From Halanaerobiaceae bacterium ANBcell28 (GTDB lineage: Bacteria; Bacillota; Halanaerobiia; Halanaerobiales; DTU029), in assembly GCA_037623315.1 (NCBI GenBank), contig JBBJJH010000006.1:1-64000 (forward strand): DNA of 64,000 nucleotides, in the 5' to 3' direction. Of the stretch, positions 25,872 to 35,411 are shown in pieces. Below the pieces are notes generated by a model. That model was not told where the DNA came from. It saw nothing but the letters and a program-made list of their open reading frames with translations, and searched no databases. Every line of letters begins with the position of its first letter. Position 1 is the stretch's first letter. The position numbers were made by a program, and so were the translations under genes.

Positions 25872-27206
25872 ATGTTAGCGTATAATATTAATGATAAATG
25901 TTGGTATTTACCTCTGAAAAAATTAATTGTTAAGACAAGTAAAAGGATTAACAATAAAGAGTTTGCCAACTCAATTTCTAATAAGTGGTTAAAACAATTT
26001 AAGGATTCTACAATAAGAGAAATTCCAGATGCTGATACTAATTTTAAAAATATATATCCTTATTGTATCGGATTAATACCAACAAACGAGTGTAATTTAA
26101 GATGTTTATATTGTTATAGCAATGCAGGAGAACACATGAAAATTGAATTATCTAAAATAAAAATAGATAATGTAATAAACCTTCTTATAAGGAATGCTAT
26201 TATTCATAAAAGAATAAGAAATAAAGATATTGTGTCAGAATTAACTATAAGTGGAGGGGGAGAACCAACATATAATTGGGATAAATTCAAATATATTGTT
26301 GATACATTTAAGTATAAATGTAAGAAATATAATATTAATAACAAAATTATTTTGGTTACGAATGGTATGAAAGGTAAAAGGAAAATTGATTACATTCTTG
26401 AGAATATAGATCAAATTAATTTATCATTTGATGGGCCTAAAAAAATACAAAATATCCAACGCCCTTCTAGGAATAATAAAGGATCTTTTAAGATGGTAGA
26501 TGAGTTTATAAAAACATGTGAAGAAAAAGGAAAGGAAATATCTACAAGATCTACTATTCTTCCTGAAAACTTTAATAACTTAGTTAATATATGTGATTTT
26601 ATTTTTGAAAAATATTCTAATGTAAATATAGCTCATATTGAACCTTTATTTTTGGTAGGAAGGGGTGAAAATTTCAAAGAAACTCCTTTAGATAAAATGT
26701 TAGAATTTATGGTTTCATATATAGATACATATAATTATATAAATAAAAAATACTCAGGTAAAATACTTTATAATTCTACATTTATATATAATGTTCAGGA
26801 ATATTATTGTAGTGCATCATTGGGCTTAAAACCATGGGTCCATATGGATGGTAGTATTATTCCTTGTACTGATTATATTACAAAAGATAATTTAAAGATT
26901 GGTTATGTTAAAGACTCAGGAATAAATTATAACAGTAATTATACTGGGATGTCACTTTGTTTAAAAAAATGTAAAAATTGTTTTGCTTATTATCAATGTG
27001 GTGGGGGATGTGTTCATAATATAGTTAAAGATATAAATGGGGATTGTGCCTCAGCTTATTCCCAAGCTTATTGTAATATGATCAAAAAATTTTGGGAAAA
27101 AGCAATTTTAGCAATGAGTCAAGGGAAATCTTTCTGTGGGATGAAACCGGAACCTATTGATGTTAATGGAGAAAAAGGATTAAAATCTGCTTATCTTATT
27201 AAATAG
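25872..27206 (+). CDS. Radical SAM/SPASM peptide maturase
   Basis: The 444-residue protein carries CNLRCLYC (Cys 74, 78, 81), the site of the radical SAM cluster, and ELTISGGGEPT as SAM-binding segment. The C-terminal SPASM-like region is rich in Cys (GSIIPCTDY, KKCKNCFAYYQCGGGC, then further Cys), enough for two auxiliary iron-sulfur clusters. This is the layout of sactipeptide and ranthipeptide maturases, which join Cys sulfur to a carbon. The nearby precursor with three Cys is its likely substrate. AGAGGAGG precedes the ATG. Confidence 0.88.
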   Translation: MLAYNINDKCWYLPLKKLIVKTSKRINNKEFANSISNKWLKQFKDSTIREIPDADTNFKNIYPYCIGLIPTNECNLRCLYCYSNAGEHMKIELSKIKIDNVINLLIRNAIIHKRIRNKDIVSELTISGGGEPTYNWDKFKYIVDTFKYKCKKYNINNKIILVTNGMKGKRKIDYILENIDQINLSFDGPKKIQNIQRPSRNNKGSFKMVDEFIKTCEEKGKEISTRSTILPENFNNLVNICDFIFEKYSNVNIAHIEPLFLVGRGENFKETPLDKMLEFMVSYIDTYNYINKKYSGKILYNSTFIYNVQEYYCSASLGLKPWVHMDGSIIPCTDYITKDNLKIGYVKDSGINYNSNYTGMSLCLKKCKNCFAYYQCGGGCVHNIVKDINGDCASAYSQAYCNMIKKFWEKAILAMSQGKSFCGMKPEPIDVNGEKGLKSAYLIK

Positions 27207-27262
27207 TCTTAAACCACAAATATATTATTAAAATTATTTTTTATTAGGGAGGAAGGAAAGAA

Positions 27263-27565
27263 ATGAATATAAAAAGCAATGAGCTTTTAAAGGCTAAGAT
27301 TAGTTTGAAAAGTCATATTGTATCAGAAAAGGTTGATAAGGATATAATTCTATATGATGAAGAAAAAAACCGAGTTATAACTTTAAATGAAACAGCAAAA
27401 ATTATTTTGCAACTAATCAAGTCTCCGGTAAAATATGATAGTCTAGTTGAAAATTTTTGTTCTTTATATGAAGAGGATAATTCACCTAATATAGATGAAG
27501 TTAAAAAAGATATTTTTGATATGTTAATATTATTGTATAAAAAGGATTTACTATCAATATCTTAG
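27263..27565 (+). CDS. PqqD-like peptide recognition protein
   Basis: The 100-residue protein has the PqqD/RRE pattern: DKDIILYDEEKNRVITLNETAKIIL followed by helices to the end. Such proteins bind the leader and present the precursor to maturation enzymes; in lasso systems the B1 protein plays this role and reads the YxxPxL motif, which the precursor here contains. The position between the SPASM enzyme and the kinase supports the assignment. Confidence 0.8.
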   Translation: MNIKSNELLKAKISLKSHIVSEKVDKDIILYDEEKNRVITLNETAKIILQLIKSPVKYDSLVENFCSLYEEDNSPNIDEVKKDIFDMLILLYKKDLLSIS

Positions 27566-27617
27566 ATTTAAACTAATAGATTGAGATAATTAAGAAACTT
27601 ATTGAGAGGTGGTATAA

Positions 27618-28466
27618 CTGAATATTTATGTTGAAATAAAGTTTAGTAGTATATCAATTATTGTATGTTTGCCAGAGAAATGGGCTAAAATATTACTCCA
27701 GTCTATTCCTTTTTCAAACATAATCAAAAATGATAAGGCTGATATTTATATAGAACAACACAATAATAATTATGCAAGAATATATATAAAAAATTATGGT
27801 GTTTCTGGGGAAGTAATTAACATTAAATATCTAATATTTAGAATCTTTGTAGAAATTGAAGAGTTATTTTTTAAGAAAATATCTTGTAATAATGATAAGA
27901 CTATAGCTTTACATGGTGGAGGAATAATTTATAAGGATAGAGGTATTTTGGTTATTCAAAATAAAGGTGCAGGAAAAACCACTTTAATCGCTAAAATGTC
28001 TTCTTTAGATAATGTACAATATCTAGCTGATGATTTAATAATCTGTGATGGAACTAAAGTACAAGGTGTTGCATTGCCTATGAGATTAAGAAATATTTCT
28101 ATTGATGGATTAATGCTAAATGGAAAAATAGTAACAAAATGTTTTGATTTTAATGACCAATATCGATATATTTACAAACCAAATTGTTCACATGAAATAA
28201 GATCTGTTCCAATAGGATGTTTTGTTCTTCCAGATTATTCTGCTAATAATGAAAATAAAATAGTTGAATTAAAAGGGAAAGATAAAATCAATGAGATTAT
28301 AAAACAAACAAAAAAAACAAAGTCATTAAAGAATTTATTTTTGTCAGTTTTAAATTTTAAAAATATCCCAGTGTACAAATTAAAATACAATGATTTAGCC
28401 ATAATTGAATCTTTTTTAAATAAAAAATTTAAAAAAGATTTGAAAGGTAGTTATAACTTATGTTAG
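27618..28466 (+). CDS. HprK-like kinase
   Basis: The protein carries a P-loop IQNKGAGKTTLIAKM and LADDLIIC, as in HPr kinase-related proteins of peptide clusters; a homologue in the paeninodin lasso locus phosphorylates a C-terminal Ser. The precursor here also ends in Ser. Start choice: a good GAGAGGTGG site lies just before CTG 27618, and an in-frame stop precedes it. The first ordinary start, TTG 27669, has no ribosome site. A CTG start is rare, so the first 17 residues remain uncertain. It overlaps the peptidase gene by seven bases. Confidence 0.75.
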   Translation: MNIYVEIKFSSISIIVCLPEKWAKILLQSIPFSNIIKNDKADIYIEQHNNNYARIYIKNYGVSGEVINIKYLIFRIFVEIEELFFKKISCNNDKTIALHGGGIIYKDRGILVIQNKGAGKTTLIAKMSSLDNVQYLADDLIICDGTKVQGVALPMRLRNISIDGLMLNGKIVTKCFDFNDQYRYIYKPNCSHEIRSVPIGCFVLPDYSANNENKIVELKGKDKINEIIKQTKKTKSLKNLFLSVLNFKNIPVYKLKYNDLAIIESFLNKKFKKDLKGSYNLC

Positions 28467-28939
28467 ATAAATCGAAGATTAAGGAAAAATTATTAAATCG
28501 TGAACTCAATAAATGTGGCAAAGCTGTAATACACATTAGTGGTAATTGTATGGTGCCTTATATAAGGGATGGTGATAAAGTCATAATAAAAAGAAAAAAA
28601 AAATACTATTTAGGTGATATAGTCTTAGTCTCATCAGGAGAAAAATTGCGGGCGCATAGAATTGTGAAAAAAAAAGAAGGTATGTTGATAACTAAAGGTG
28701 ATTTATCATTTTTACATGATAAATTTTATAATAGTAATATTATTGGCATTATACAAAAAAACTTAACACTTAACAAGAATTTTCGTAAATCAAGATATAA
28801 ACATCTATTAAGAGCTCTTATATCAAATATGAATGGAAAATTATATAGGAAGTATCTTTTTTCAAGAAATAAATATATCAGATTTGTACTACTTAAGGTA
28901 CATGAAAAATTTACATTTATATTAAAAATAATAGTTTAA
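28460..28939 (+). CDS. S24/S26-like peptidase with Cys at the nucleophile position
   Basis: The 159-residue protein has ISGNCMVPYIRDGDKVIIKR, YYLGDIVLVSS, AHRIVKKKEG and TKGD, the set of conserved blocks of signal-peptidase-like S26 proteins. The GxSM nucleophile box here reads GNCM, with Cys 30 in place of Ser. The C-terminal 65 residues are basic with a hydrophobic end, perhaps a membrane contact. Homologues are common in peptide clusters; removal of the leader is a possible role, but the substitution leaves activity open. Confidence 0.7.
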   Translation: MLDKSKIKEKLLNRELNKCGKAVIHISGNCMVPYIRDGDKVIIKRKKKYYLGDIVLVSSGEKLRAHRIVKKKEGMLITKGDLSFLHDKFYNSNIIGIIQKNLTLNKNFRKSRYKHLLRALISNMNGKLYRKYLFSRNKYIRFVLLKVHEKFTFILKIIV

Positions 28940-28982
28940 ATTTGATAGGGAGTTTTTCTAGAAATATGTGGAGAGGATATAT

Positions 28983-29864
28983 ATGGTTTCAAAAAAAGAA
29001 ATATTGAATTACTACAAATATAGGGGTTTAAATGATATTTTCAATAAATTAGAAAAAATAAATTATGCTATTATAAAAGGTGAACCATTATCTATTTTAG
29101 CTTATGGAGAAAAAGGTATCAGAACTTATAATGATATTGATATTTTAGTTAGCAAGAAAAATTTATTAAAAGTATCAGGTATATTAAGAGAAAAGGCAAA
29201 AGTGGAAGAAAATTTAACGAGGGAAGAAAAAATATTGCTTTATTCATTATCCCATCAAATTCAACCAATAAATATTATTTATAAAAATATTACTATAAAT
29301 ATAGATTTGAATTATGATATATTATGGGGAGAGTATAAAGGACAACCTATTGATATAGAAGAATTTTTGTCTGATAATATACAAATGAATATATATGGAT
29401 GCTGCATAAAAACATTAACTCCTTTAAAAGCTTTTATCCAACTTTGTCTTCATAATTATAAAGATTTAAATTCAGTATTTATATTGGCATCTCGACATAA
29501 AATTAGCTTATCATCTTTTAAAGATATATATAATTTATTAATAAATAACCTGGATAAAATATCAATTGATGAATTATATAATAAATGCAAGAAATATAAA
29601 ATCTTACCTTATATATATTACATTCTATTCTATACGAATAAAATTTATAAAAATAATATTATAGACAAATATGTTCAATCATTCAAAACCTCAGAGGGAG
29701 TATCACTGTTAAATAGTTATGGACTAAATAATAAAGAAAGAAAAGAATGGCGAATCTCTTTTCAAGATAGATTAAAATGTGAGAATTTGTACGATATTAT
29801 CAAATCAGATTTGACAGAAAAAGATATTTCTAAAATAAAAATTAATAAGAAAATATTTAATTAA
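28983..29864 (+). CDS. Nucleotidyltransferase-fold protein (PF14907-like)
   Basis: ATG 28983 is chosen because GGAGAGG lies six bases before it. The N-terminal part reads IIKGEPLSILAYGEKGIRTYNDIDILVS, the typical start of this uncharacterised nucleotidyltransferase family, with the metal-binding D-I-D. The remainder is helical. The family often travels with HprK-like kinases in lasso clusters. Its substrate is unknown; nucleotidyl transfer to the peptide is a hypothesis. Confidence 0.75.
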   Translation: MVSKKEILNYYKYRGLNDIFNKLEKINYAIIKGEPLSILAYGEKGIRTYNDIDILVSKKNLLKVSGILREKAKVEENLTREEKILLYSLSHQIQPINIIYKNITINIDLNYDILWGEYKGQPIDIEEFLSDNIQMNIYGCCIKTLTPLKAFIQLCLHNYKDLNSVFILASRHKISLSSFKDIYNLLINNLDKISIDELYNKCKKYKILPYIYYILFYTNKIYKNNIIDKYVQSFKTSEGVSLLNSYGLNNKERKEWRISFQDRLKCENLYDIIKSDLTEKDISKIKINKKIFN

Positions 29865-29899
29865 AATATGTAAACTAATGAAGCAGAAGGAGGATTGTT

Positions 29900-31498
29900 A
29901 TGAATTATTTTGAATTTATTATATTTAATGATGATGATAATAATATTAATTCATGGGTTAGTATTGGTTACCTAAGTAGTATTCTTCAAAAAAAAGTGAA
30001 TATAAAACCTAGAATTAATTTTTATACTTCTGAGGACATTAATAATGTTGTAAAAAAAATATGTAAAGATCCACCCCTAGCGATTGGTCTACCACTTTTG
30101 CAACATAACTTTGATACAGTTATTAATTTTGCACAAATGGTAAAAAAGAAATTACCTGATGTTTTTATAGTTTTAGGTAATAAAGAGGCAACCAGATATT
30201 ATAACTTTATATTTGAAAATTATAATTGTATTGATGGGATAATATTGGGTGAAGGAGAAGATACATTAAGTGATTTATGTACAAGGTTAATTAATAAATT
30301 ACCACTTGTTGGTTGTGATGGTTTATATGTAAAGACTGAAGATGGTTTAATAAAAAACAAACCAAGAATCTTAGAACAAAATATAGATAAATTTCCTTTT
30401 CCTGATAGGAGTTATCGTATTGGAAATAGTAATAGATATAATCTTATTGGTTCTAGAGGATGTGTTGGAAACTGTACTTATTGTGAAGCAAATTCTATAT
30501 ACACATACAATTCCGGGTATCATGTCAGAATGAGAAGTATCAAAAATATTTTAGATGAAATTGAAAGTATTTTAAAAAAACATACTTTTATTTTTGTAAC
30601 TTTTCTGGATTCAACTTTTTGTAGTTTTAATCATAATTCACTTGAAAGACTGGAAGAATTATATACAGGTTTAAAAAAAAGAAATTTGGATATACACTTT
30701 AGTATAAATATAAGATCAGAACAAGTTAATAAACAGTTTGTAGACTGTTTGGTTAAATTAAAAGAAGTTGGGTTAGTTTCAATACTTATTGGTATAGAAT
30801 CTGGAAATAAAGAAGACTTAGATTTATATGGTAAAACAGCTACATTAGATATACATGAAAAAGCTATTAAATTGTTAAATAAAAATAATATTATTAATGG
30901 TAAAAATGATATAATTTTTGAGTATGGGTTTATAAATTTCAACCCTTATACAACACTTGATAAACTTAAAAAAAATTTAAATTTTATCGATAAGAATAAT
31001 CTTCTTTGCTATCCTTATGATCTGTTAAGCAGATTAAGGATATCTGGAAATGCAGCTATAACAAAAAGAATACATAATGATGGGTTACTCCTTCAAGATA
31101 TTAATGTGCCAATTAAAGATCCTTATGCATATAGATTTAAAAATAATCATATTACAGAATTATATAAAATACTTGAACGTTCTTTTAATATATTAAATGT
31201 TACATATTTTCAAAATATCATTGGGCAATATTTACGATACCAAAAATTTTTCCCAGAAAAAAAATTATTTGTTGATATAAATAATGTTCATGAATATAAT
31301 AAATATATTACTCATATTTCAAAAATTATATTTAATAATGCTATTAAACTAAGTTTAAATGAAATTAATGAAAAAGAGTTATTAGAAACATCTTATTTTT
31401 ATAAAAATAAATTGAAAAGATATGTTGATAAATTACAAGTAATAAGTAATCGTCTATCTATTGATTTACATAAAATTAAACAATTGGCTCATTTTTAG
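29900..31498 (+). CDS. B12-binding radical SAM enzyme (2)
   Basis: The 532-residue protein has a cobalamin-binding-type N-terminal domain (GLPLLQHNFDTV, IILGEGEDTL) and the radical SAM motif CVGNCTYC (Cys 188, 192, 195). It is of similar layout to the protein at 22139 but clearly different in sequence, so the pair probably acts at different sites or steps. AGCAGAAGGAGG precedes the start. Three bases separate it from the frame running into the exporter gene. Confidence 0.85.
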   Translation: MNYFEFIIFNDDDNNINSWVSIGYLSSILQKKVNIKPRINFYTSEDINNVVKKICKDPPLAIGLPLLQHNFDTVINFAQMVKKKLPDVFIVLGNKEATRYYNFIFENYNCIDGIILGEGEDTLSDLCTRLINKLPLVGCDGLYVKTEDGLIKNKPRILEQNIDKFPFPDRSYRIGNSNRYNLIGSRGCVGNCTYCEANSIYTYNSGYHVRMRSIKNILDEIESILKKHTFIFVTFLDSTFCSFNHNSLERLEELYTGLKKRNLDIHFSINIRSEQVNKQFVDCLVKLKEVGLVSILIGIESGNKEDLDLYGKTATLDIHEKAIKLLNKNNIINGKNDIIFEYGFINFNPYTTLDKLKKNLNFIDKNNLLCYPYDLLSRLRISGNAAITKRIHNDGLLLQDINVPIKDPYAYRFKNNHITELYKILERSFNILNVTYFQNIIGQYLRYQKFFPEKKLFVDINNVHEYNKYITHISKIIFNNAIKLSLNEINEKELLETSYFYKNKLKRYVDKLQVISNRLSIDLHKIKQLAHF

Positions 31499-31527
31499 TA
31501 ATGATACCGATAAGAGGAGGTGGTTAT

Positions 31528-33333
31528 ATGTTTAAAGAGTCCATAAAATCAATAATTATTATGTTAAAATATGCTAGAAAACCAACCATCATAAAAATTC
31601 TTGTTGTTTTATTTTCATCAATTCTTACACCATTGAGCTTATATTTTACTAAACAGTTAATTGACAATATCGAACCATACGTAGCGGGAGAATCTGATAT
31701 ATTTTTCATATTAATATGGGGGATTTTATTATTAATTAGTATGTTATTTTCAGCGACTAAAGGATACTATGACAGAATAATAGAAATAAATTTAAGAAGT
31801 GCATTAATGAAAAAGTTTACTCCTGTTATATTAAACAAATTTAAAAAAATCAAATATTCTTGTTTTGAAGACCCTGAAGTGCATGATTTAATACTTAGAA
31901 TGGGTAAAGAACCTCATAATAAAATTCTAGACATCTTTTTAAATACATCAACGGTAATTTTAAGCACTTTCACATTAATCGGTACTACGATAATATTTGT
32001 TCAGGTTTCTGTTTGGTTTGCATTAGGATTTTTACTAATCTTGATACCTATTCTTTGGTTTCACTTTAAATCTAGAGATATTATGGAGACTATGTATAAT
32101 AAACAGACTAGAGATGAACGTAAACTAAATTATTTTGCCAAATTGCTGTCAGATAAGCATTCTTTATTTGAACTTAAAATATTTAATGCAATTCATTATA
32201 TCATTAAGCTGTGGCGTAATAGTACAGAGTTAGTTGTTTCTCAGCAGATAAAAACTACCTTTCGTTCACAAATTTTATTGTTTGTTAGTACATTATTATT
32301 ATCATTTTTTTCTTTATTTATAGTACTTATGTTAGCTTATTATATGCTAGATGGTAAATTATCTGTTGGATTGTTTATAGCATTAATTGGTTCTATTCAA
32401 ACTTTTTATATTGTAACCGACGATTTAGCTAGAGGTTTTTCAGGTTTATCGCAAAAATATTTGCAAATTAAACATTTTTATAAATTTATAGATTTGCCTG
32501 TTGTAAAAAATATCTATGATGATTCTTCTAAAAAAACATCTGAATTATTTCATAAAAAAGAAGATTTCATAATGTTTAAAAATATTGAATTTAGATATCC
32601 AAATGCAACTAAAACTGTTTTGAGAGATTTGAGTTTTACTATTAAAAGTGGAGAACGTGTTGCTATAGTTGGAAAGAATGGAGCTGGGAAGTCTACTTTA
32701 ATTAAATTATTAAGCGGTTTATATGAGCCAGACAAGGGTTTAATTGTTGTTAATGGAGTTAATATAAATAATTACTCCCAAAAACAAAGAAAGAATATTT
32801 TAAGTGCAGTATTCCAGGATTACTCAAACTATTTTCTTACTTTACGAGAAAATGTTGCTTTTGGAAATATTAAAAAATTAGAAGATGATATAGCCCTATT
32901 AGAAGCGTTACATAAAGGATTAGCTGAAGAAGTATTAAATCTTTCAACTTTAGGATTAAATATGAATTTAGGAAAACTGGAACAAGATGGAATAGATTTA
33001 TCAAAGGGACAATGGCAACGTGTTGCAATTGCAAGAGCTTCATTTTCCCAAGCTTCTTTTATAGTATTGGATGAACCAACAGCTTCATTAGACCCAGTAG
33101 CAGAAAGCACATTATATAAATCTTTTCTTAATATTCTTAAAGACAAGGGGTGTATTTTAATTTCACATAGGTTAGCTAGTGCACGTTTTTGTGATAGAAT
33201 CTTAGTTATGGATAAAGGTCACATTGTTGAGAGTGGAACTCATAATAAATTGATGGATAAAGATGGATTATATGCTAAAATGTTTAATATGCAAAGCTCA
33301 TGGTATAAGGATGGTGATAGTTTTGAAAACTAG
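31528..33333 (+). CDS. ABC exporter half-transporter (1)
   Basis: ATG 31528 follows AGAGGAGGTGG and is preferred to 31501. Six membrane helices (about residues 20-300) precede an ATPase domain with Walker A VGKNGAGKSTL and Walker B FIVLDEPTASLD. The signature reads DLSKGQWQRV, where LSGGQ is usual, so one of the two ATP sites may be degenerate. It pairs with the next gene, which has a normal signature. No C39 peptidase domain is present, so leader removal must be done elsewhere. Export of the finished peptide is the expected role. Confidence 0.82.
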   Translation: MFKESIKSIIIMLKYARKPTIIKILVVLFSSILTPLSLYFTKQLIDNIEPYVAGESDIFFILIWGILLLISMLFSATKGYYDRIIEINLRSALMKKFTPVILNKFKKIKYSCFEDPEVHDLILRMGKEPHNKILDIFLNTSTVILSTFTLIGTTIIFVQVSVWFALGFLLILIPILWFHFKSRDIMETMYNKQTRDERKLNYFAKLLSDKHSLFELKIFNAIHYIIKLWRNSTELVVSQQIKTTFRSQILLFVSTLLLSFFSLFIVLMLAYYMLDGKLSVGLFIALIGSIQTFYIVTDDLARGFSGLSQKYLQIKHFYKFIDLPVVKNIYDDSSKKTSELFHKKEDFIMFKNIEFRYPNATKTVLRDLSFTIKSGERVAIVGKNGAGKSTLIKLLSGLYEPDKGLIVVNGVNINNYSQKQRKNILSAVFQDYSNYFLTLRENVAFGNIKKLEDDIALLEALHKGLAEEVLNLSTLGLNMNLGKLEQDGIDLSKGQWQRVAIARASFSQASFIVLDEPTASLDPVAESTLYKSFLNILKDKGCILISHRLASARFCDRILVMDKGHIVESGTHNKLMDKDGLYAKMFNMQSSWYKDGDSFEN

Positions 33334-35101
33334 GAAAGTATTTAATATAATATTACAGACTATATTATCTATGTGGAAAACTGTCCCATTTAATTTTATA
33401 ATAGCGATTTTATTACAATTATGTTTTGGTTTATATCCTATCGCTAATACATGGATAGTCATCAATCTTTTTGATAATGCTAATAAAATTGCTCAGGGGA
33501 TTACTCAAGTATCAAATGTATTTATAATTTTTGCAATAGGATTTGCAGGATTACAAGTTTTAAAAAGCTTACTTATATTAGCAAGTGGAATGAATAATAA
33601 TGTTTGTATATATAGAAAAGCTAATAGCTATTTTAAAATTAATTTAGGAGAAAAATCATCACGTCTTTCTTTAATAGATTATGAAAATGATGAAATCTTA
33701 AATATGTTAACCCGTGCAAAAGAAGTTATTAATGAAGAAAAAATATCTGATTTATACATGCAAATATTAATGTTTTTAACTAGTCTTATAGGTATATTAG
33801 GGATTGTAGGATTATTAGTAGTTTATAGTCCTTGGTTTATTTTTATTGCTTTGCCCAGTGTTATACCTTTTTTAATTACACGTTTAATAAGGGGTAAAGA
33901 GTTTTATAAATTAAAATATTATCAGGCATCGAAAAAACGTAGAATGAATTATTTATGGGATCTTTTTAATGATCGTAAATCTGTTAAAGAAATGCGTATA
34001 TTTGGATTTGATAATTATATAACTCGGAAATGGAATGATGTTCGTAATGAAGTGATTGAAGAACAATGGAAAGTTAATATAAAAGACGCAAAGAATTTAT
34101 TTTGGTGCAACATTTTGCAATTTATAGGTTATTTTTCCAGTGTTGCGTTTGCTTTATTTTTAGTACTTGAGGGGAGTATAGGTGTTGGTGTTTTTGGCGC
34201 TTGTTTAGCAGCATTTAGTCAGATGCAGAGAAATATGAAAAATCTATTAATTGATTTAGGCAGTATAGGTGAACTTACAGCTTTTAATGGTGATTATTTT
34301 GAGTTCTTAAAATTAGCAGAGGAAAATAACGGAGTAAAACATTTTAAAAGTTTAAAGCATGGAATTATTCTTAAAAATGTATCTTTTAGTTATCCAAATA
34401 GCAATAAAAAAGCATTACATAAAATAAATATTGAAATTAATAAAGGAGAAAAGGTAGCAATAATTGGCGAGAATGGCTCGGGAAAAACTACTTTAACTAA
34501 AATATTATTAGGGATTTACTCAACTCAGGAAGGTAAGGTATATTTTGATAATATAGATATAAATAGTTTTGATAAAAAAGAACTTTATAAAAGTGTGACG
34601 GCAATTTCACAAAACTTTGTACATTATAATTTGTCTCTGAGAGAAAACATAGCAATATCTGATATTTCAAATTTAAATAATGACAAAAGAATCATTAAAT
34701 CGCTTGAGAATATAAATCTTAAAACAATTATTTCACAATTAAATAGTATTGATGATATTCTAGGTAGAGAATTTGGAAATATCGAATTATCTGGAGGACA
34801 ATGGCAAAAACTTGCTATTGCTAGGGCAATTTTTAAAAATAGTGAGTTTTTAATACTTGATGAACCAACTAGTTCTCTTGACCCTCTTATAGAGTCAGAA
34901 ATTTTATCAAAATTTATTGACATTGTAAAAGATAAAACTGCGATTATTATCTCTCACAGAGTAGGGCTTTGTAAACTTGTTGATAAAATTATAGTTTTAA
35001 AAGATGGTAGAGTTGTAGAAAAAGGATCTCATGAAGAATTAATCAAAAATAGAAGAGAATATTATAATCTTTATAAATCACAAGAACAATGGTATTTATA
35101 A
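33323..35101 (+). CDS. ABC exporter half-transporter (2)
   Basis: TTG 33323 follows AAGGATGGTG and overlaps the previous gene by eleven bases, so the two are coupled. Six membrane helices are followed by an ATPase with Walker A IGENGSGKTTL, signature LSGGQWQKLAIARA and Walker B FLILDEPTSSLD. Coupling to a partner with a changed signature fits an asymmetric heterodimer. Confidence 0.82.
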   Translation: MKTRKVFNIILQTILSMWKTVPFNFIIAILLQLCFGLYPIANTWIVINLFDNANKIAQGITQVSNVFIIFAIGFAGLQVLKSLLILASGMNNNVCIYRKANSYFKINLGEKSSRLSLIDYENDEILNMLTRAKEVINEEKISDLYMQILMFLTSLIGILGIVGLLVVYSPWFIFIALPSVIPFLITRLIRGKEFYKLKYYQASKKRRMNYLWDLFNDRKSVKEMRIFGFDNYITRKWNDVRNEVIEEQWKVNIKDAKNLFWCNILQFIGYFSSVAFALFLVLEGSIGVGVFGACLAAFSQMQRNMKNLLIDLGSIGELTAFNGDYFEFLKLAEENNGVKHFKSLKHGIILKNVSFSYPNSNKKALHKINIEINKGEKVAIIGENGSGKTTLTKILLGIYSTQEGKVYFDNIDINSFDKKELYKSVTAISQNFVHYNLSLRENIAISDISNLNNDKRIIKSLENINLKTIISQLNSIDDILGREFGNIELSGGQWQKLAIARAIFKNSEFLILDEPTSSLDPLIESEILSKFIDIVKDKTAIIISHRVGLCKLVDKIIVLKDGRVVEKGSHEELIKNRREYYNLYKSQEQWYL

Positions 35102-35150
35102 TTTGATTTATAATTAGTTATTAAAAAACACTTAAAGGAGTTGATTTTTT

Positions 35151-35411
35151 ATGAAAGATATTACTGTTGATTCAATTATTGATATTTTAAACTCAATTAT
35201 TGAAGATGAAGAAGAAATTACATATAATCAAATAAATGATGATCTTACCTTATTGAATATAGATTCAATAACTTTTATTCGATTAATAGTCATAATAGAA
35301 GATGAGTTTAATATTGAAATACCAGATGAGTATTTAATATTAAATAAAATGAACACAGTTAATAAAATTGTAAATATAATTTCTGACATAAAGAGAGGGA
35401 TAAAAATATGA
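35151..35411 (+). CDS. Acyl carrier protein
   Basis: The 86-residue acidic protein contains LLNIDSITFIRLIV, where Ser 39 of the D-S-I motif is the expected attachment point for 4'-phosphopantetheine. A strong AAAGGAGTTG site precedes it, and its end overlaps the FkbH-like gene. It is very likely the carrier for the acyl unit made by the next gene. Such a carrier is uncommon in clusters of ribosomal peptides. Confidence 0.85.
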   Translation: MKDITVDSIIDILNSIIEDEEEITYNQINDDLTLLNIDSITFIRLIVIIEDEFNIEIPDEYLILNKMNTVNKIVNIISDIKRGIKI

